The notes: generated from the sequence alone by a model not told the origin. A stretch of DNA of 64,000 nt from Bufo bufo (GCF_905171765.1 NC_053390.1:516050852-516114851), one strand, 5' to 3'. Positions 53,417 through 64,000 are shown, numbered from the stretch's first letter. Made by a program: numbers and translations.

Positions 53417-55115
53417 TAAATACTTCATAATATGCATAATACATGGGAATATACATATACAAAGAACATCTAAAAATATCTGAATATATAAACAATATAT
53501 AAATATATAAAAATACTATAAAAAGTATTATAAACAATGTTTTAAAAAATGTTTTAAAAACAGCCTTCATGTCAGATATAACGATATGAGCGATCTTTGT
53601 TCTCAAAGCATTGGCTTATAAAAATATCTCAAAACTATTTAAAAATATCACAAGTTTTGCAGACCTCTGTGTTAAAAGACCTAGTGTTAGAATACATGTA
53701 ATATATTGGTCCTCTGCAGCTACAACTCAGAAGTCATTAATCATTGTTGTAAGTTGTATGTCAAGGGTGGGTGCCAACGGCAGAGGGGGACCGGCCACCT
53801 TAAATATGGCACGGTCCCTAGTCGGCCGATGGCATCCACCCCAGGTCCAGTCTACAGAAAGCCAAATAATTCAACTGATTACCACGTGGGACGCCACGGA
53901 CTGTTGATCGGAGCCGCCTACGGGTACCTGTTATGTGAGTAGACAAAACAATTATAAATGGAATAAGCACTTAGTGATGAAAAATATAATCGGCATATAA
54001 TCGACAGATATATTTTGATGCCATACTATATTGACTAAAGAGACCAACCAAGCTTACAGCGAAAATTGGATAAGTTCATCTATAAAAGGTGTTGGACATT
54101 GGATTGAATATTTGGATCGAATATCTGAAATTTTTTCCTTGTGAATATACATCCGAATTTTTTCCTTGTGATTATATATTTGAATCTTTTGTTCATCCGA
54201 AATCTTATTCGAAAATTTATATGCAGATTGGTCTACAAGAAAACCATTGTGTTTAGGAACTTTGTGGCTTTGCAAGTGTTTGTAGGTACTATTTTAGTCA
54301 GGCCAGATTTGTGCATTATTTATATATTATTTAATTTAACTTTTAACACTGTGATTACTATATATATTATATTTTATTATTGAATAAAAATACCATTGAC
54401 TCCAGATATAGAGAGTGCCCAGCCCTTTCTTTTTAATACTGTTTTTAGCTTATAGATTGGGTGAATCTGTTGGCTGAGAGCACCCATCCTGCGCCACCCC
54501 ACACAGTAGTGCGACCTAATATTTGACAAATCAAACATAAAAATCTTAGATGACTTAGAAAACTGTTTCATAAATGTACTAGATACACCTCTCAGAAGTA
54601 TCACACATGATAGGCTTAGATACCTTTCTCCGAAGACAGTATTGGGCGGAGGGGGGTGCACTCACTGACTGATGGTCAGTTGGAGGGCAGCACGTAAGCG
54701 CAGAGCGGAGGACAAGTACGCCGGTTGTGCGCCCGCAGCTTGAGGTCATACAGGGAGTGGGCGTGTGAACCAAGGAGCGAAGAGGGGGGCTTGGTGGGTG
54801 GTTAGGCAGTTGACTTGTTACTCTGAGCCGTAGAGGGAAGTGGGTGGGCCGCCTCAATGCATTAACCATGCATTAATGCCTCAATGCATTAAAAACTGTC
54901 TACAGTCTGTGTCTTGTGCAGAGTAGACATAGGGGGCGGGGCCTTCCATGCGCTCCATGCCCCCCTGTGCCGTGGGCCCCATAGCAACAGCGTGGTCTGC
55001 CTATATTGGCGGTACGCCACTACAGCAGGGGTCAAGAGGCAGTTGCCTTGGGCCCCCCAGGAGCAACTGGGCCTGGGGCAGCTGCCCTTTTTGCCCCGCG
55101 TTAAAGACAGCCCTG

Positions 55116-55350
55116 GTTGTGCCACTCTGTGGCCTACTCATGTTGCTGCGACCTCCAGACTCGGTCATTGTGCCACTCGGTGGCCCTTCATACTGCCGCC
55201 ACTTCCAGACTCTGTCATTGTGCCTGTCGGTGGCCTCCTCATTCTGCTGCTAACTCAATACCCTGTCATTGGGCCACTCTGTGGTCTCTTCATGCTGCTT
55301 CCACCTCACCACTATGTCATAGGTCCACTCTGTGGACTTCTCATGCTGTT
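55116..55350. repeat. Minisatellite, about 57-60-bp unit, right of hAT 5
   Basis: About four units of tgtgccactctgtggcctactcatg and ctgccgccacttccagactctgtcat. Continues 48046-48136. Confidence 0.8.
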
Positions 55351-55379
55351 CCCCACTTCATGACTGGGCCACTATTTTG

Positions 55380-55805
55380 ACTTATGGCCTGGCTGACATC
55401 ATGATTTACATGATTTACTTGACCTTTCTTCTGGTCTGTCAGAAGGAAGGAAAAATGAGACGCACAACAGATCATGTCTGTGTAGCAGCTGTAAGGCCTG
55501 TATAGTCCCATCAGAATTGGCTTATGATTTGGTAGCCAAAAGCAGGAGTGGGTACAAAACACAGAAGACATGCAAATATTCCATTCACGTGTCATGTGTT
55601 TTACATCCACTTCTGGGTTTTTTTTGGAATTAGCAATACTGATGGATTATTGAGCAAATGCTGACCGAGTCAAGGCGTATGCTCCAAAGACAGGATCTGT
55701 TTTTTGTGGGTTATTGTTCTGACGGATCAGAGGAAAAGCTAATTAATCAGTGACGTCAATACAAACTTACTGCTGACACCCTCTCCACTCGGTCCCGGGG
55801 GCAGC
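55380..55805. other. Unassigned sequence
   Basis: No gene or terminus recognised. Confidence 0.25.
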
Positions 55806-56344
55806 ATAGGCAATATTCGTTTTTGCGATATTTTGCGAATTTTTGGCCTAATATTCGCCATAAATTAGCAAATTCTAGAATTCGTGATTTCCAGTCACGA
55901 AGTTTCCTGAGACTGGAGAAACTTTCGTGACTGTGAGGAAGAATTCCTGATCACTGTAAGTAATTTTACATTACAGCACAGTTTTTGATTACATTTCGCA
56001 TGCATGGCAGAACAATAGCTTTATATGCAGAATCGGCACTAATGATGCACATTTTTTTTGTCACAATACATGCAACTTCACATTTTATCAGGTCTGAGTA
56101 AATATTACTGACTAAAGACAAAAGACAAAGACATTATTCCCTATCACAGTACAGTAATTCCTATCACACTACCTAACACCCTGCACTGGAACCTATCAGC
56201 TACACTATATCACTATCTAACCTACACTGACTATCTCCCACTAACTATCTGTATTATATATATGAGCTAACTAACTAACTATCTAATGTAATTGAATAAG
56301 GATCCAGATGACTCAGCAAAGCACAGAGCACAGCAATGACACTG

Positions 56345-56375
<31 letters not shown>

Positions 56376-56640
56376 AACTGCAAAAAGCAGCAGGAAATGG
56401 CTGCTGGGGAGGTTCTTATATAGTAAGGGGTAGGCAACTTTCCTATTGGTTGCTAGGGATGTTGCTAAGCTCTGTCAAAGATATTGTAGCCTTCTCATTG
56501 GCCCATAAGCAAAAAGCAGTGAGGGTACTGATTAAAAAAATAAAGAAAATTCACAAATATTACGAAGATATAGCACTATATTCTAAATCTTTGCGAATTC
56601 TCGATATTCACAATAAAAATTTGCGATCAACATTAATATG
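55806..56640. mobile_element. Decayed hAT MITE related to 19389-19758
   Basis: Left ggcaatattcgtttttgcg and right gaattctcgatattcac..ttgcgatcaacatta match the termini of the 19.4-kb MITE. Contains a (CT)n run at 56343-56373 and actatcta reiteration near 56215-56285. Confidence 0.55.
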
Positions 56641-56758
56641 GGTGCATAAAAAAAAAACTGATGCAACAAAGATATCATTCATATTTTGCAGATCAGCCTT
56701 TTGTGGACCACCAAATACATATGGTTGTGTGTGTATGAAGCCTAATAATTAACTTTAA

Positions 56759-57252
56759 AGGGAACCTGTCATCAACTTTATGTTGTCCAGACTAACGGCA
56801 GAATAAAGTAGAGACAGGTGAGTTGATTTCAGTGGTCTGTCATTTATAAGTTAAAAGTAAGTGGTTCCCGAGAACCAACATCACAATCATTGCAGACTAG
56901 GCCTGGAAAAGAGTCCCGGCCACCTGAGAAGAGTCCTGGGTATTCATGAAGTCCTGCTCTCCTGCTCACCTGCTGATGACTGACAGTCTTCTACCAGGTT
57001 TTCTCCCTTTCTCTCTAGGAGAGAACTGCCAATCATCAGCAGATGAGCAGGGAGAGCAGGAGATTAGGAATAACCAGGACTCTTCTCAGGTAGATTTGAC
57101 TCTTTTCAAGGCCTGGGCTGCAATGATTATGATGCTGGTTCTCAGCAACCACTTACTTTTAGCTCATGAGTGACACACCGCTGAAATCAGCATTTCTGTC
57201 ACTATTTTTGCTGCCCTCAGTACGGTCAGCATAAAGTTGATGACAGGTTCCC
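56759..57252. mobile_element. T2/Kolobok-like MITE, 494 bp
   Basis: TTAA at 56755-56758 and 57253-57256; ends AGGGAACCTGTCATCAAC and its inverted match GTTGATGACAGGTTCCCT. Confidence 0.88.
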
Positions 57253-57256
57253 TTTA

Positions 57257-57558
57257 AGGGTACCTGCACATGGATGCAGGTCAATATGCAGGAAATCTGC
57301 ATGAATTTATGAGCACATTTCTGTGTGTTTCAGAACCCAAACCATACCAAAAATCACACTTTATATAACAGCTTTTTTTGGTGCACATCTGATTAGAAAA
57401 TTCATTAGAAAAGGGAGAAATCTGCAGCTAAAACCTCAAACATAATTGAAAGGTGTATATTTCTTAATCTGCACAACAGGTCAGTTTCCGCATGGAAAAC
57501 ATCTGCAAAGTATACATGAGATTTGTTTAATCTGACACTGCTAAGTGTGCAGGTACCC
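57257..57558. mobile_element. Harbinger-like MITE, 302 bp
   Basis: TAA at 57254-57256 and 57559-57561; ends GGGTACCTGCACA and inverted GGGTACCTGCACAC. Abuts the T2 MITE, sharing its TTAA. Confidence 0.8.
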
Positions 57559-57662
57559 TAATAGAAGTCAGATGTATTTGGGCTTATCACGAAATAATAA
57601 GAAACTTGAAAAATTGTATTCTTCAATATATATTTTCTAACTCTAGATAACCCCAGGACATA

Positions 57663-58712
57663 CACTCACCTAAAGAATTATTAGGAACACCATACTAATA
57701 CAGTGTTGGACCCCCTTTTGCCTTCAGAACTGCCTTAATTCTACGTGGCATTGTTTCAACAAGGTGCTGATAGCATTCTTTAGAAATGTTGGCCCATATT
57801 GATAGGATAGCATCTTGCAGTTGATGGAGATTTGAGGGATGCACATCCAGGGCACGAAGCTCCCGTTCCACCACATCCCAAAGATGCTCTATTGGGTTGA
57901 GATCTGGTGACTGTGGGGGCCATTTTAGTACAGTGAACTCATTGTCATGTTCAAGAAACCAATTTGAAATGATTGGAGCTTTGTGACATGGTGCATTATC
58001 CTGCTGGAAGTAGCCATCAGAGGATGGATACAGGTTCTCATTCTGTTTACGCCAAATTCGGACTCTACCATTTGAATGTCTCAACAGAAATCGAGACTCA
58101 TCAGACCAGGCAACATTTTTCCAGTCTTCAACAGTCCAATTTTGGTGAGCTCGTGCAAATTGTAGCCTCTTTTTCCTATTTGTAGTGGAGATGAGTGGTA
58201 CCCGGTGGGGTCTTCTGCTGTTGTAGCCCATCCGCCTCAAGGTTGTGCGTGTTGTGGCTTCACAAATGCTTTGCTGCATACCTCGGTTGTAACGAGTGGT
58301 TATTTCAGTCAACGTTGCTCTTCTATCAGCTTGAATCAGTCGGCCCATTCTCCTCTGACCTCTAGCATCCACAAGGCATTTTCGCCCACAGGACGGCCGC
58401 ATACTGGATGTTTTTCCCTTTTCACACCATTCTTTGTAAACCCTAGAAATGGTTGTGCGTGAAAATCCCAGTAACTGAGCAGATTGTGAAATACTCAGAC
58501 CGGCCCGTCTGGCACCAACAACCATGCCACGCTCAAAATTGCTTAAATCACCTTTCTTTCCTATTCTGACATTCAGTTTGGAGTTCAGGAGATTGTCTTG
58601 ACCAGGAGCACCCCCCTAAATGCATTGAAGCAACTGCCATGTGATTGGTTGACTAGATAATTGCATTAATGAGAAATAGAACAGGTGTTCCTAATAATTC
58701 TTTAGGTGAGTG
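57663..58712 (-). mobile_element. Tc1/mariner-like element, 1,050 bp, copy B
   Basis: TA at 57661-57662 and 58713-58714; perfect-looking TIRs CACTCACCTAAAGAATTATT on both sides. Confidence 0.92.
57695..58564 (-). pseudogene. Tc1-like transposase, copy B (start lost, internally deleted, otherwise open)
   Basis: The frame equivalent to copy A's ATG has ATA here (near 58564); the next ATG is 13 codons in at 58525, giving a 276-codon open frame to 57695. It includes ISQSAQLLGFSRTTISRVYK (first DNA-binding helices), TTLRRMGYNSRRP (GRPR-like), AWSDESRF, FQQDNAPCH and SPDLNPIEHLWD. First-to-second aspartate spacing is only about 34; second aspartate to glutamate is 36 (DD36E-like). The same block is absent as in copy A. 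Catalysis is unlikely without that part of the RNase H fold. Confidence 0.88.
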
Positions 58713-58734
58713 TACAAGGACAATGGAAAATGAG

Positions 58735-59030
58735 CTTGTGATTTCTATTTAGTATACAGAAATTCTGTCACTTTATATCTCACTTCTGCTTTTCTACTAT
58801 GATGATTGCAAGTGATTACACCTTTTCCTGAACACCATTCCTATTCTAAAATCAAACCGAGCTTGATTTATGCCTGGCTATTGGGATATATTTAATCCTA
58901 GTGGCACTAAAACCATGTAAAAGTAGAATATATAATGCTACAGCACTAAAATGAAAAATAATAAAAGATGAAAAATGTAGATTAATTATGTAACTTGTAG
59001 CAAGGGAATAACTGTTTTTATTGAACTCAA
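58735..59030. other. Unassigned AT-rich sequence
   Basis: No gene or terminus recognised. Confidence 0.25.
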
Positions 59031-59032
59031 TA

Positions 59033-59862
59033 GGGGTCATTTACAAAGACAGCCTTTTATGACAGTCTTTGATTCCTCTCTGTGCTGTTGGAGGAATTAT
59101 GATGAGGCGTGCGCCTCTTGCCTTCTTCATGGGTCTTTTTAAGTAGAGAGACCCCCTTTGAAATGAGTTACCCTGTCCCTTGTATTTAATTGTATGTTAA
59201 TTAAACTTTATTCCATCCAGTGACTTCCCGATTTCATTATTTTAACTTCAATTTTCTTCTTGTGTTTTGTGCAAGGGTCCAGTGGGAGGGAGCAGCTACT
59301 GCAATGGACATCCAGACTATTCCCTGGATTATCCCAGTGACATGCTTGTAGCCAAGGAGTCCATCTGGTGAGCAGCACCTCATTGGGCGCAGGGTCCTTG
59401 TCTTTTACAGTGCTCACACTGTTTTTACACACATGAATATGGAACTGGCATTTTCTACCACTAAAGTAAAATAACTCCAAAATAACCAATTGCATTTTTT
59501 TTTACCACCTGCAATTTTTGTGACATTTTATGGTGATTTTTCTGGAGTTTTTTGCAAACACGGTTTTAGTGTAAATAAAGTTTCAAGACCCATTCTTGTG
59601 ACTTTTTTAACACAATGTGACACATTTTGTTGCGCTTTTGTTTTTATGCCATGCTCGCCATTTAGGAGTGGTAATGGAGTGGCTGGGGGCCGGCCGGGGC
59701 TGGGATATCTGTCGCAGCATATTTACTAAACTTTACGTTTGGAAACAGACATAAAAAAAGGGTCAAAACTACTCCAGTCAGGGATTGCATAGTTTTCTCT
59801 CGATTCACACGGACCTCTGCAGGTGTGCCTACTTTATGACAAGTCTTTGACAAATGACCCCC
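59033..59862. mobile_element. TIR-bounded repeat of uncertain class
   Basis: GGGGTCATTTACAAAGAC at 59033 and the inverted GTCTTTGACAAATGACCCC at 59862. No target duplication was confirmed, so superfamily is open. Confidence 0.5.
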
Positions 59863-60070
59863 AGTTTGTCTTACAACTAGTGTTTTCTTAATGCCATTTT
59901 TTTTCCATAGAGAAGGAGTTGTCAAAATACCCGAAAAGTGCCAAGAGCGACATTTCAAAATGTTGCGCGACATATGTTGCAGTGTAGTTGTGCCCTATGT
60001 GTCTCACGACTTATTGTCGCGTGACACATGTCGTCATGTAGACCTAGCCTTAGGTGTTCTGTATTTCTTA

Positions 60071-60352
60071 GGCTACATGCACATGACCGTGCCATTTTTT
60101 GCAGTCCGCCCGTGTGCCTTCCGCAATTTGCGGAACGGAATGGGTGGCCCGTTGTAGACATGCCTATTCTTGTTTTCAAAACGGAAAAGAATAGGACGTG
60201 ATATTTTTTTTTTGCGGGGCCTCGGAACGGAGTGACGGATGCGGACAGCACACGGAGTGCTATCCGCATCTTTTGCGGCCCCATTGAAGTAAATGGTCTG
60301 CACCCGAGCCGGCTCGGATGCAGACCTGAAAACCAGTCGTGTGCATGAGGCC
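60071..60352. mobile_element. Harbinger-like MITE, 282 bp
   Basis: TTA at 60068-60070 and 60353-60355; ends GGCTACATGCACATGAC and inverted GGCCTCATGCACACGAC. Confidence 0.85.
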
Positions 60353-60439
60353 TTATCCTGAAGACCTTCAGCTAATATCTGGAACTGTGTTTTCTGCCAA
60401 GACCGCTGCAAAAAATGCAGGGGAAAAATGCCCCTAAAA

Positions 60440-62170
60440 ACCAAAAGTACATATTGCTGCAATTACAGCTGCAGGTCTTCTGGGGGTATGTCTCTAGCAG
60501 CTTTGCACATCTAGAGACAGAAACTTTTGCTCATTCCTCTTTGCAAAATAGCTAAAGTTCAGTCAGATTGGATGGATAGCATCAGTGAACAGCAATTTTC
60601 AAGTCTTGCAACAGATTCTGAATGGGATTTACGTCTGGACTTTGCTTTTATCTAAGGGCTCTTTCACACTTGCGTTGTTCTGTTCCGGCATAGAGTTCCG
60701 TCGTCGGGGCTCTATGCCGGAAGAATCTGAATGGAGAGAAATCCGTTCAGGATGCATCAGGATGTCTTCAGTTCCGGAACGGAACGTTTTTTGGCCGGAG
60801 AAAATACTGCAGCCTGCTGCGCTTTTTGCTCCGGTCAAAAATCCTGAACACTTGCCACAAGGCCGGATCCGGAATTAATGCCCATTGAAAGGCATTAATC
60901 CGGATCCGGCCTTAAGCTAAACAACGTTTCGGCGCATTACCGGATCCGACGTTTAGCTTTTTCTGAATGGTTATCATGGCTGCCAGGACGCTAAAGTCCT
61001 GTTTGCCGTGGTAAAGTGTAGTGGGGAGCGGGGGAGCAGTATACTTACCGTCCGTGCGGCTCCCGGGGCGCTTCAGAGTGACGTCAGGGCGCCCCACGCG
61101 CATGGATGACGTGATTGCATGGATGACGTGATTGCATGGATCACGTCATCCATGCGCATGGGGCGCCCTGACGTCATTCTGGAGCGCCCCGGGAGCCGCA
61201 CGGACGGTAAGTATACTGCTCCCCCTCTCCCCACTACTACTATGGCAACCAGGACTTTAATAGCGTCCTGGGTGCCATAGTAACACTGAACGCATTTTGA
61301 AGACGGATCCGTCTTCAAATGCTTTCAGTTCACTTGCGGTGTTATGGATCCGGCGGGCACTTCCGGCAAATGGAGTACACAACGGATCTGGACAACGCAA
61401 GTGTGAAAGAGGCCTAAACCATTCCATTGTAGCTCTGGCTGTATGGTTGGGTCGTTGTACTGCTGGAAGGTGAACTTCTACCCCAGTCTCAAGTCTTTTG
61501 CAGCCTCTACCAGGTTTTCCTCAAGGATTGCACTGTATTTATCTACATTCATCTAACCATCAACTTTGACCAGCTTCCCTGTCCCTGCTGAGGAAGAGCA
61601 TTCCCAAAGCATGATGCTGTCACCGCATTTCATGGTGGAGATGGGGTGTTCACAGTGATGTGCAGGTTTAGATTGCACCACACAAAGCATTTGGCATTTA
61701 GGCCAAAAAGTTCAACACTGGTCTCATCTGCAGCAAGTTCTTCCAAATGTTTGCTGTGTCCCCTACCTGGCTTGTGGCAAACTGTAAACGGGACTTCTTA
61801 TGGCTTTGCTTTCAAAAATGGCTTTCTTCTTCCCACTCTTCCATAAGGCCAGATTTGTGGAGTATACAACTGTAGTTATACTGAGACTACATTACACACG
61901 GGTGGACTCTATTTACTAATTTGGTGATTTCTGAAGGCAATTGGTCACACTCGATTTTATTTAGGAGTATCAGAATATTGATGGCTGAATACAAATGCAC
62001 ACCACACAGAATTTTATTTATTACAATTTTTGAAAACCATCTATCATTTTCTTTTCACTTCACACATACTTGCTACTTTGTGTTGGTCTATAACATAAAA
62101 TCCCAATACAATATATTTAAGTTTGTGGGGGTAACATGGGTGTGGCAGATTTGGAGCCCTAAAAAGCACC
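60440..62170 (-). pseudogene. Heavily decayed Tc1-like element and transposase
   Basis: On the minus strand 61410-61760 can be read, in broken pieces, as the Tc1 transposase region around the GGG-S-x-MLWG box and following sequence (gcatgatgctgtcaccgcatttcatggtgg in plus orientation). 62030-62110 resembles the 3' end of a known vertebrate Tc1 family by memory. No frame is open. A Harbinger MITE splits it at 60656-61414, and joining the flanks restores ttatctaaaccattcc. Confidence 0.6.
60656..61414. mobile_element. Harbinger-like MITE, 759 bp, with internal 184-bp hairpin
   Basis: TAA at 60653-60655 and 61415-61417; ends GGGCTCTTTCACACTTGCG and inverted GGCCTCTTTCACACTTGCG. The inner hairpin (61036-61219) pairs gtatacttaccgtccgtgcg with its complement and has few mismatches. 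Confidence 0.88.
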
Positions 62171-62332
62171 AAATTTATCAGTGATGTGTACCAAAATTTT
62201 GGCACAAATACTAGTCTAAATGAAGTCAATCAAGAGGTGGTGTAACTTATAGAAAGGTATCTACGTGGTATCAAGACACGCCAAATGTATCACACAGTGT
62301 ATATGCCAATGTGATAAATTTGGTACATCTAA

Positions 62333-63180
62333 GGCTACTTTTACACAAGCGTTTCTATTTTCCGGTATTGAGATCCGTTCTCAAAACGGAAAAAAAAAAA
62401 TTTCCGTTGTGTCCCCATTCAGTGTCAATGGAGACAAAACAACTGAACAGAACGGAATGCTCCAAAATGCATTCCGTTCCATTTGGTTGCGTTCTCATAC
62501 CGGAGAGCATGAGATGCTGTCATGGGATGCGGAGCAATGACCCACAATGAAAGTCAATAGGGACATATCCGTTTAAAGGGGTACTCCCATCTTAATGATC
62601 ACTGTTAAATCTGTTAATGATTTAACAGTGATCATTTTTCTAAATATATTTAATTAACTAATTCCCACCCCTTAGAAGAAAATGAACATATACTTACCTG
62701 ACTGTTGTCTTCCGTCTCCCCTGGTTACGGCCACCGCTCTTCTCCGGAATCGCGGGGGCCGCGCTTGCGCCGACGTCTTCTTCTTTTCTCCCGGCCGGCC
62801 GCAGTCCCGAAAGCGCACGCCGAGGCCGCGCATGCGCTATGGTGATTTCTTCCTGGCCAGTATAGTATACTTGCCAGGAAGAAGTCACCAGGGCGCATGC
62901 GCGGCGGCACGCGCGTACAGTCCAGCGCGCGGCCCGGCCGGGAGAAGACTTCAATCAAGATGGAGCCCGCCCCCTGCCGAAACCAGGAAGTGGACAGCGC
63001 GCCGGGAGCAGGTAAGTATGAAACAGCGTGATGGGAATAACCCTTTAACTCTGACACTATCTGACACAATAGAAAATGGATCCGTCCCCCATTGACTTTC
63101 AGTGGAGTTCATGACAGATCCGTCTTGGCCATGTTAAAGATAATACAACCAGATCCGTTCATAACGGATGCAGATTGTCG
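62333..63180. mobile_element. Harbinger-like MITE fragment, right end lost
   Basis: Left end TAA then GGCTACTTTTACACAAGCG, similar to the 60656 element, with ccgttctcaaaacggaa and atggatccgtcc motifs on either side of a nested T2 MITE. It runs into AT-rich sequence near 63180. Confidence 0.5.
62577..63044. mobile_element. T2/Kolobok-like MITE, 468 bp, nested
   Basis: TTAA at 62573-62576 and 63045-63048; ends AGGGGTACTCCCATC and inverted AGGGTTATTCCCATC. Interior GC-rich foldback around 62870 (tggccagtatagtatacttgcca). Confidence 0.85.
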
Positions 63181-64000
63181 GGTATTTATTTCATATAAGA
63201 TATGAAATCATAAAAATTATGATTTCATATTTTTATGAAATATGAAAAATTTAAAATTAAAAATTTAATTGGCGGACATATAAACGCCAGTTCTTTTATT
63301 GATGAGATCTAAAGTTAATTTGTGCAGATAATGAAACAGGATGCAATTAATTATATAAAATATAATTTATTACAAATAAATACATGCATTAAAAATGGCA
63401 TACAAATGAATACAAGGATAATATCAAAATTGACTACAATATGATGCTCCGCCGTTTACGCCGGGCTCACTTAATTTAGTACACCAAGTACAATATAATG
63501 TTATTCAAATTATTATCAAATTATTACCGATTAGTATACCGATTATTAAAATATTATAATGTAACAATAACAACAAAACAATAGAAATGAATCTGTGGAA
63601 AATCCCTTATGCTCAATCAAAGAATATGGCAGTAAGAGACATCTTATAAATACGCCCGTTGGCCTAACTACGGATAATAAAATCCGATCAGAGATTCCAC
63701 TCTGATAGCAATATTACAAGAATTCTAATGATGTGCACGTTCATTAAAATTTCCCATAAAATTATGGTTTTAACACTATTGACCCACTAATAATGGGGTC
63801 TCAACTATATGCCAATTGGAGCAATTTATAATTACTGCAAATGAGATAGATTATACATTACCCCTGGCTTTGGGATAAAGAGCTTTTAGAATGGACCCAT
63901 CTTTCCAAGGTTCAGATATGTCTCGTCCTATGGTATGTTCCTGACGTGTGAAGTGATGCTGATGAATGAATCTTTGTAAAGAGTTCCGTTGTGAAGTCCT
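63181..64000. other. AT-rich unassigned sequence
   Basis: Contains a perfect palindrome around 63217 (ATGAAATCATAA with its complement) and tttattacaaataaatac near 63368. No coding frame and no recognised family. Confidence 0.3.

Larger units (their letters stand above)
49073..54534 (-). mobile_element. Palindromic retroposon C (Penelope-like, hammerhead-bearing)
   Basis: Flanked by ACATAAAAATCTTA at 49059-49072 and 54535-54548, 14 bp. Arms: left 49073-49343 plus 52049-52352 (split by Tc1 D), right 53884-54446, about 570 bp each with scattered mismatches. The centre (52353-53883) is unique and holds a MITE. A short head (54447-54534) lies at the right. Arm sequence gaaaaattcggatgtatattcac and its complement is a clear landmark. 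No reverse transcriptase or GIY-YIG frame is present. Confidence 0.75.
48137..55115. mobile_element. hAT element 5, non-autonomous, opened by nested insertions
   Basis: Ends CAGAGCCGTCTTTAA at 48137 and, inverted, CAGGGCTGTCTTTAA at 55115. Flanks attgtgcc and gttgtgcc, seven of eight matching. No transposase; removal of retroposon C leaves about 1.5 kb with a tandem array. The right side, 54650-55100, is GC-richer with no frame I recognise. Confidence 0.8.

Noticed and set aside
60895..60950. A second class of hammerhead motif (GCGCCGAAACGTTG on the minus strand)
   Set aside because: No CUGANGA core lies at the right distance and no stem II can be formed; chance similarity inside a Harbinger MITE.
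63940..63990. CTGATGA near the right edge as a possible hammerhead start
   Set aside because: No GAAA with flanking stems follows before the window ends.
1..64000. Host genes, tRNA or rRNA genes
   Set aside because: Every frame above about 150 codons is explained by a transposable element or by a shadow frame, and no cloverleaf or rRNA-like stretch was noticed. A host exon too short to recognise cannot be excluded.

Overview
The window reads as a piece of a large, repeat-rich vertebrate genome, most likely an anuran amphibian. The evidence is the repeat complement: TTAA-flanked MITEs with AAAGGG-type ends (T2/Kolobok-like), PIF/Harbinger MITEs with TAA/TTA target duplications, several long hAT elements, piggyBac elements, a Gmr1-like LTR retrotransposon with a SCAN-like Gag, a chromodomain Ty3/gypsy element, Tc1/mariner elements of three spacing classes and hammerhead-ribozyme-bearing retroposons that look Penelope-like. 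I found no host protein-coding gene, tRNA or rRNA. Species assignment is inference.

Layout. 1-1.9 kb: 3' end of a decayed endogenous retrovirus (env remnant plus LTR). 2.0-7.1 kb: CR1-like fragment, then a 5'-truncated Gmr1-like retrotransposon on the minus strand, ordered gag-PR-IN-RT-RH. 7.6-17.5 kb: hAT element 1 (TIR, promoter, tandem repeats, transposase, 3' tandem repeats), then hAT 3, which lacks its C-terminal part. 18-20.6 kb: hAT-type MITEs. 20.8-42.9 kb: hAT 2 on the minus strand, broken open by piggyBac 1 (23.4-28.6 kb), LTR and piggyBac debris (29.1-33.7 kb), a 1,050-bp Tc1-like element (34.8-35.9 kb), and a solo LTR that itself holds a complete chromodomain gypsy element (37.3-42.9 kb). 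43-45.4 kb: 5' end of hAT 4. 45.8-48.0 kb: a Tc1-like element carrying palindromic retroposon A. 48.1-55.1 kb: hAT 5 containing palindromic retroposon C, containing Tc1 D, containing palindromic retroposon B. 55.8-63.2 kb: MITEs, a second 1,050-bp Tc1-like copy and a decayed Tc1-like element. 63.2-64 kb: AT-rich, unassigned.

Genes. The only long intact frame is the 1,425-codon gag-pol of the gypsy element, whose two 645-bp LTRs look identical by eye. The piggyBac transposase is open over about 650 codons apart from one stop. One 1,050-bp Tc1-like copy keeps a 276-codon frame but has lost its start codon and a block between its first two catalytic residues. All other transposases, gag, pol and env copies are broken.

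The most notable signal is a set of three insertions (A, B, C) with one plan: a head, then an inverted pair of long arms, flanked by 13-16 bp target duplications. Each carries a hammerhead-ribozyme-like fold with the GAAA core and compensating stem I pairs. In B the catalytic core is canonical on both arms.
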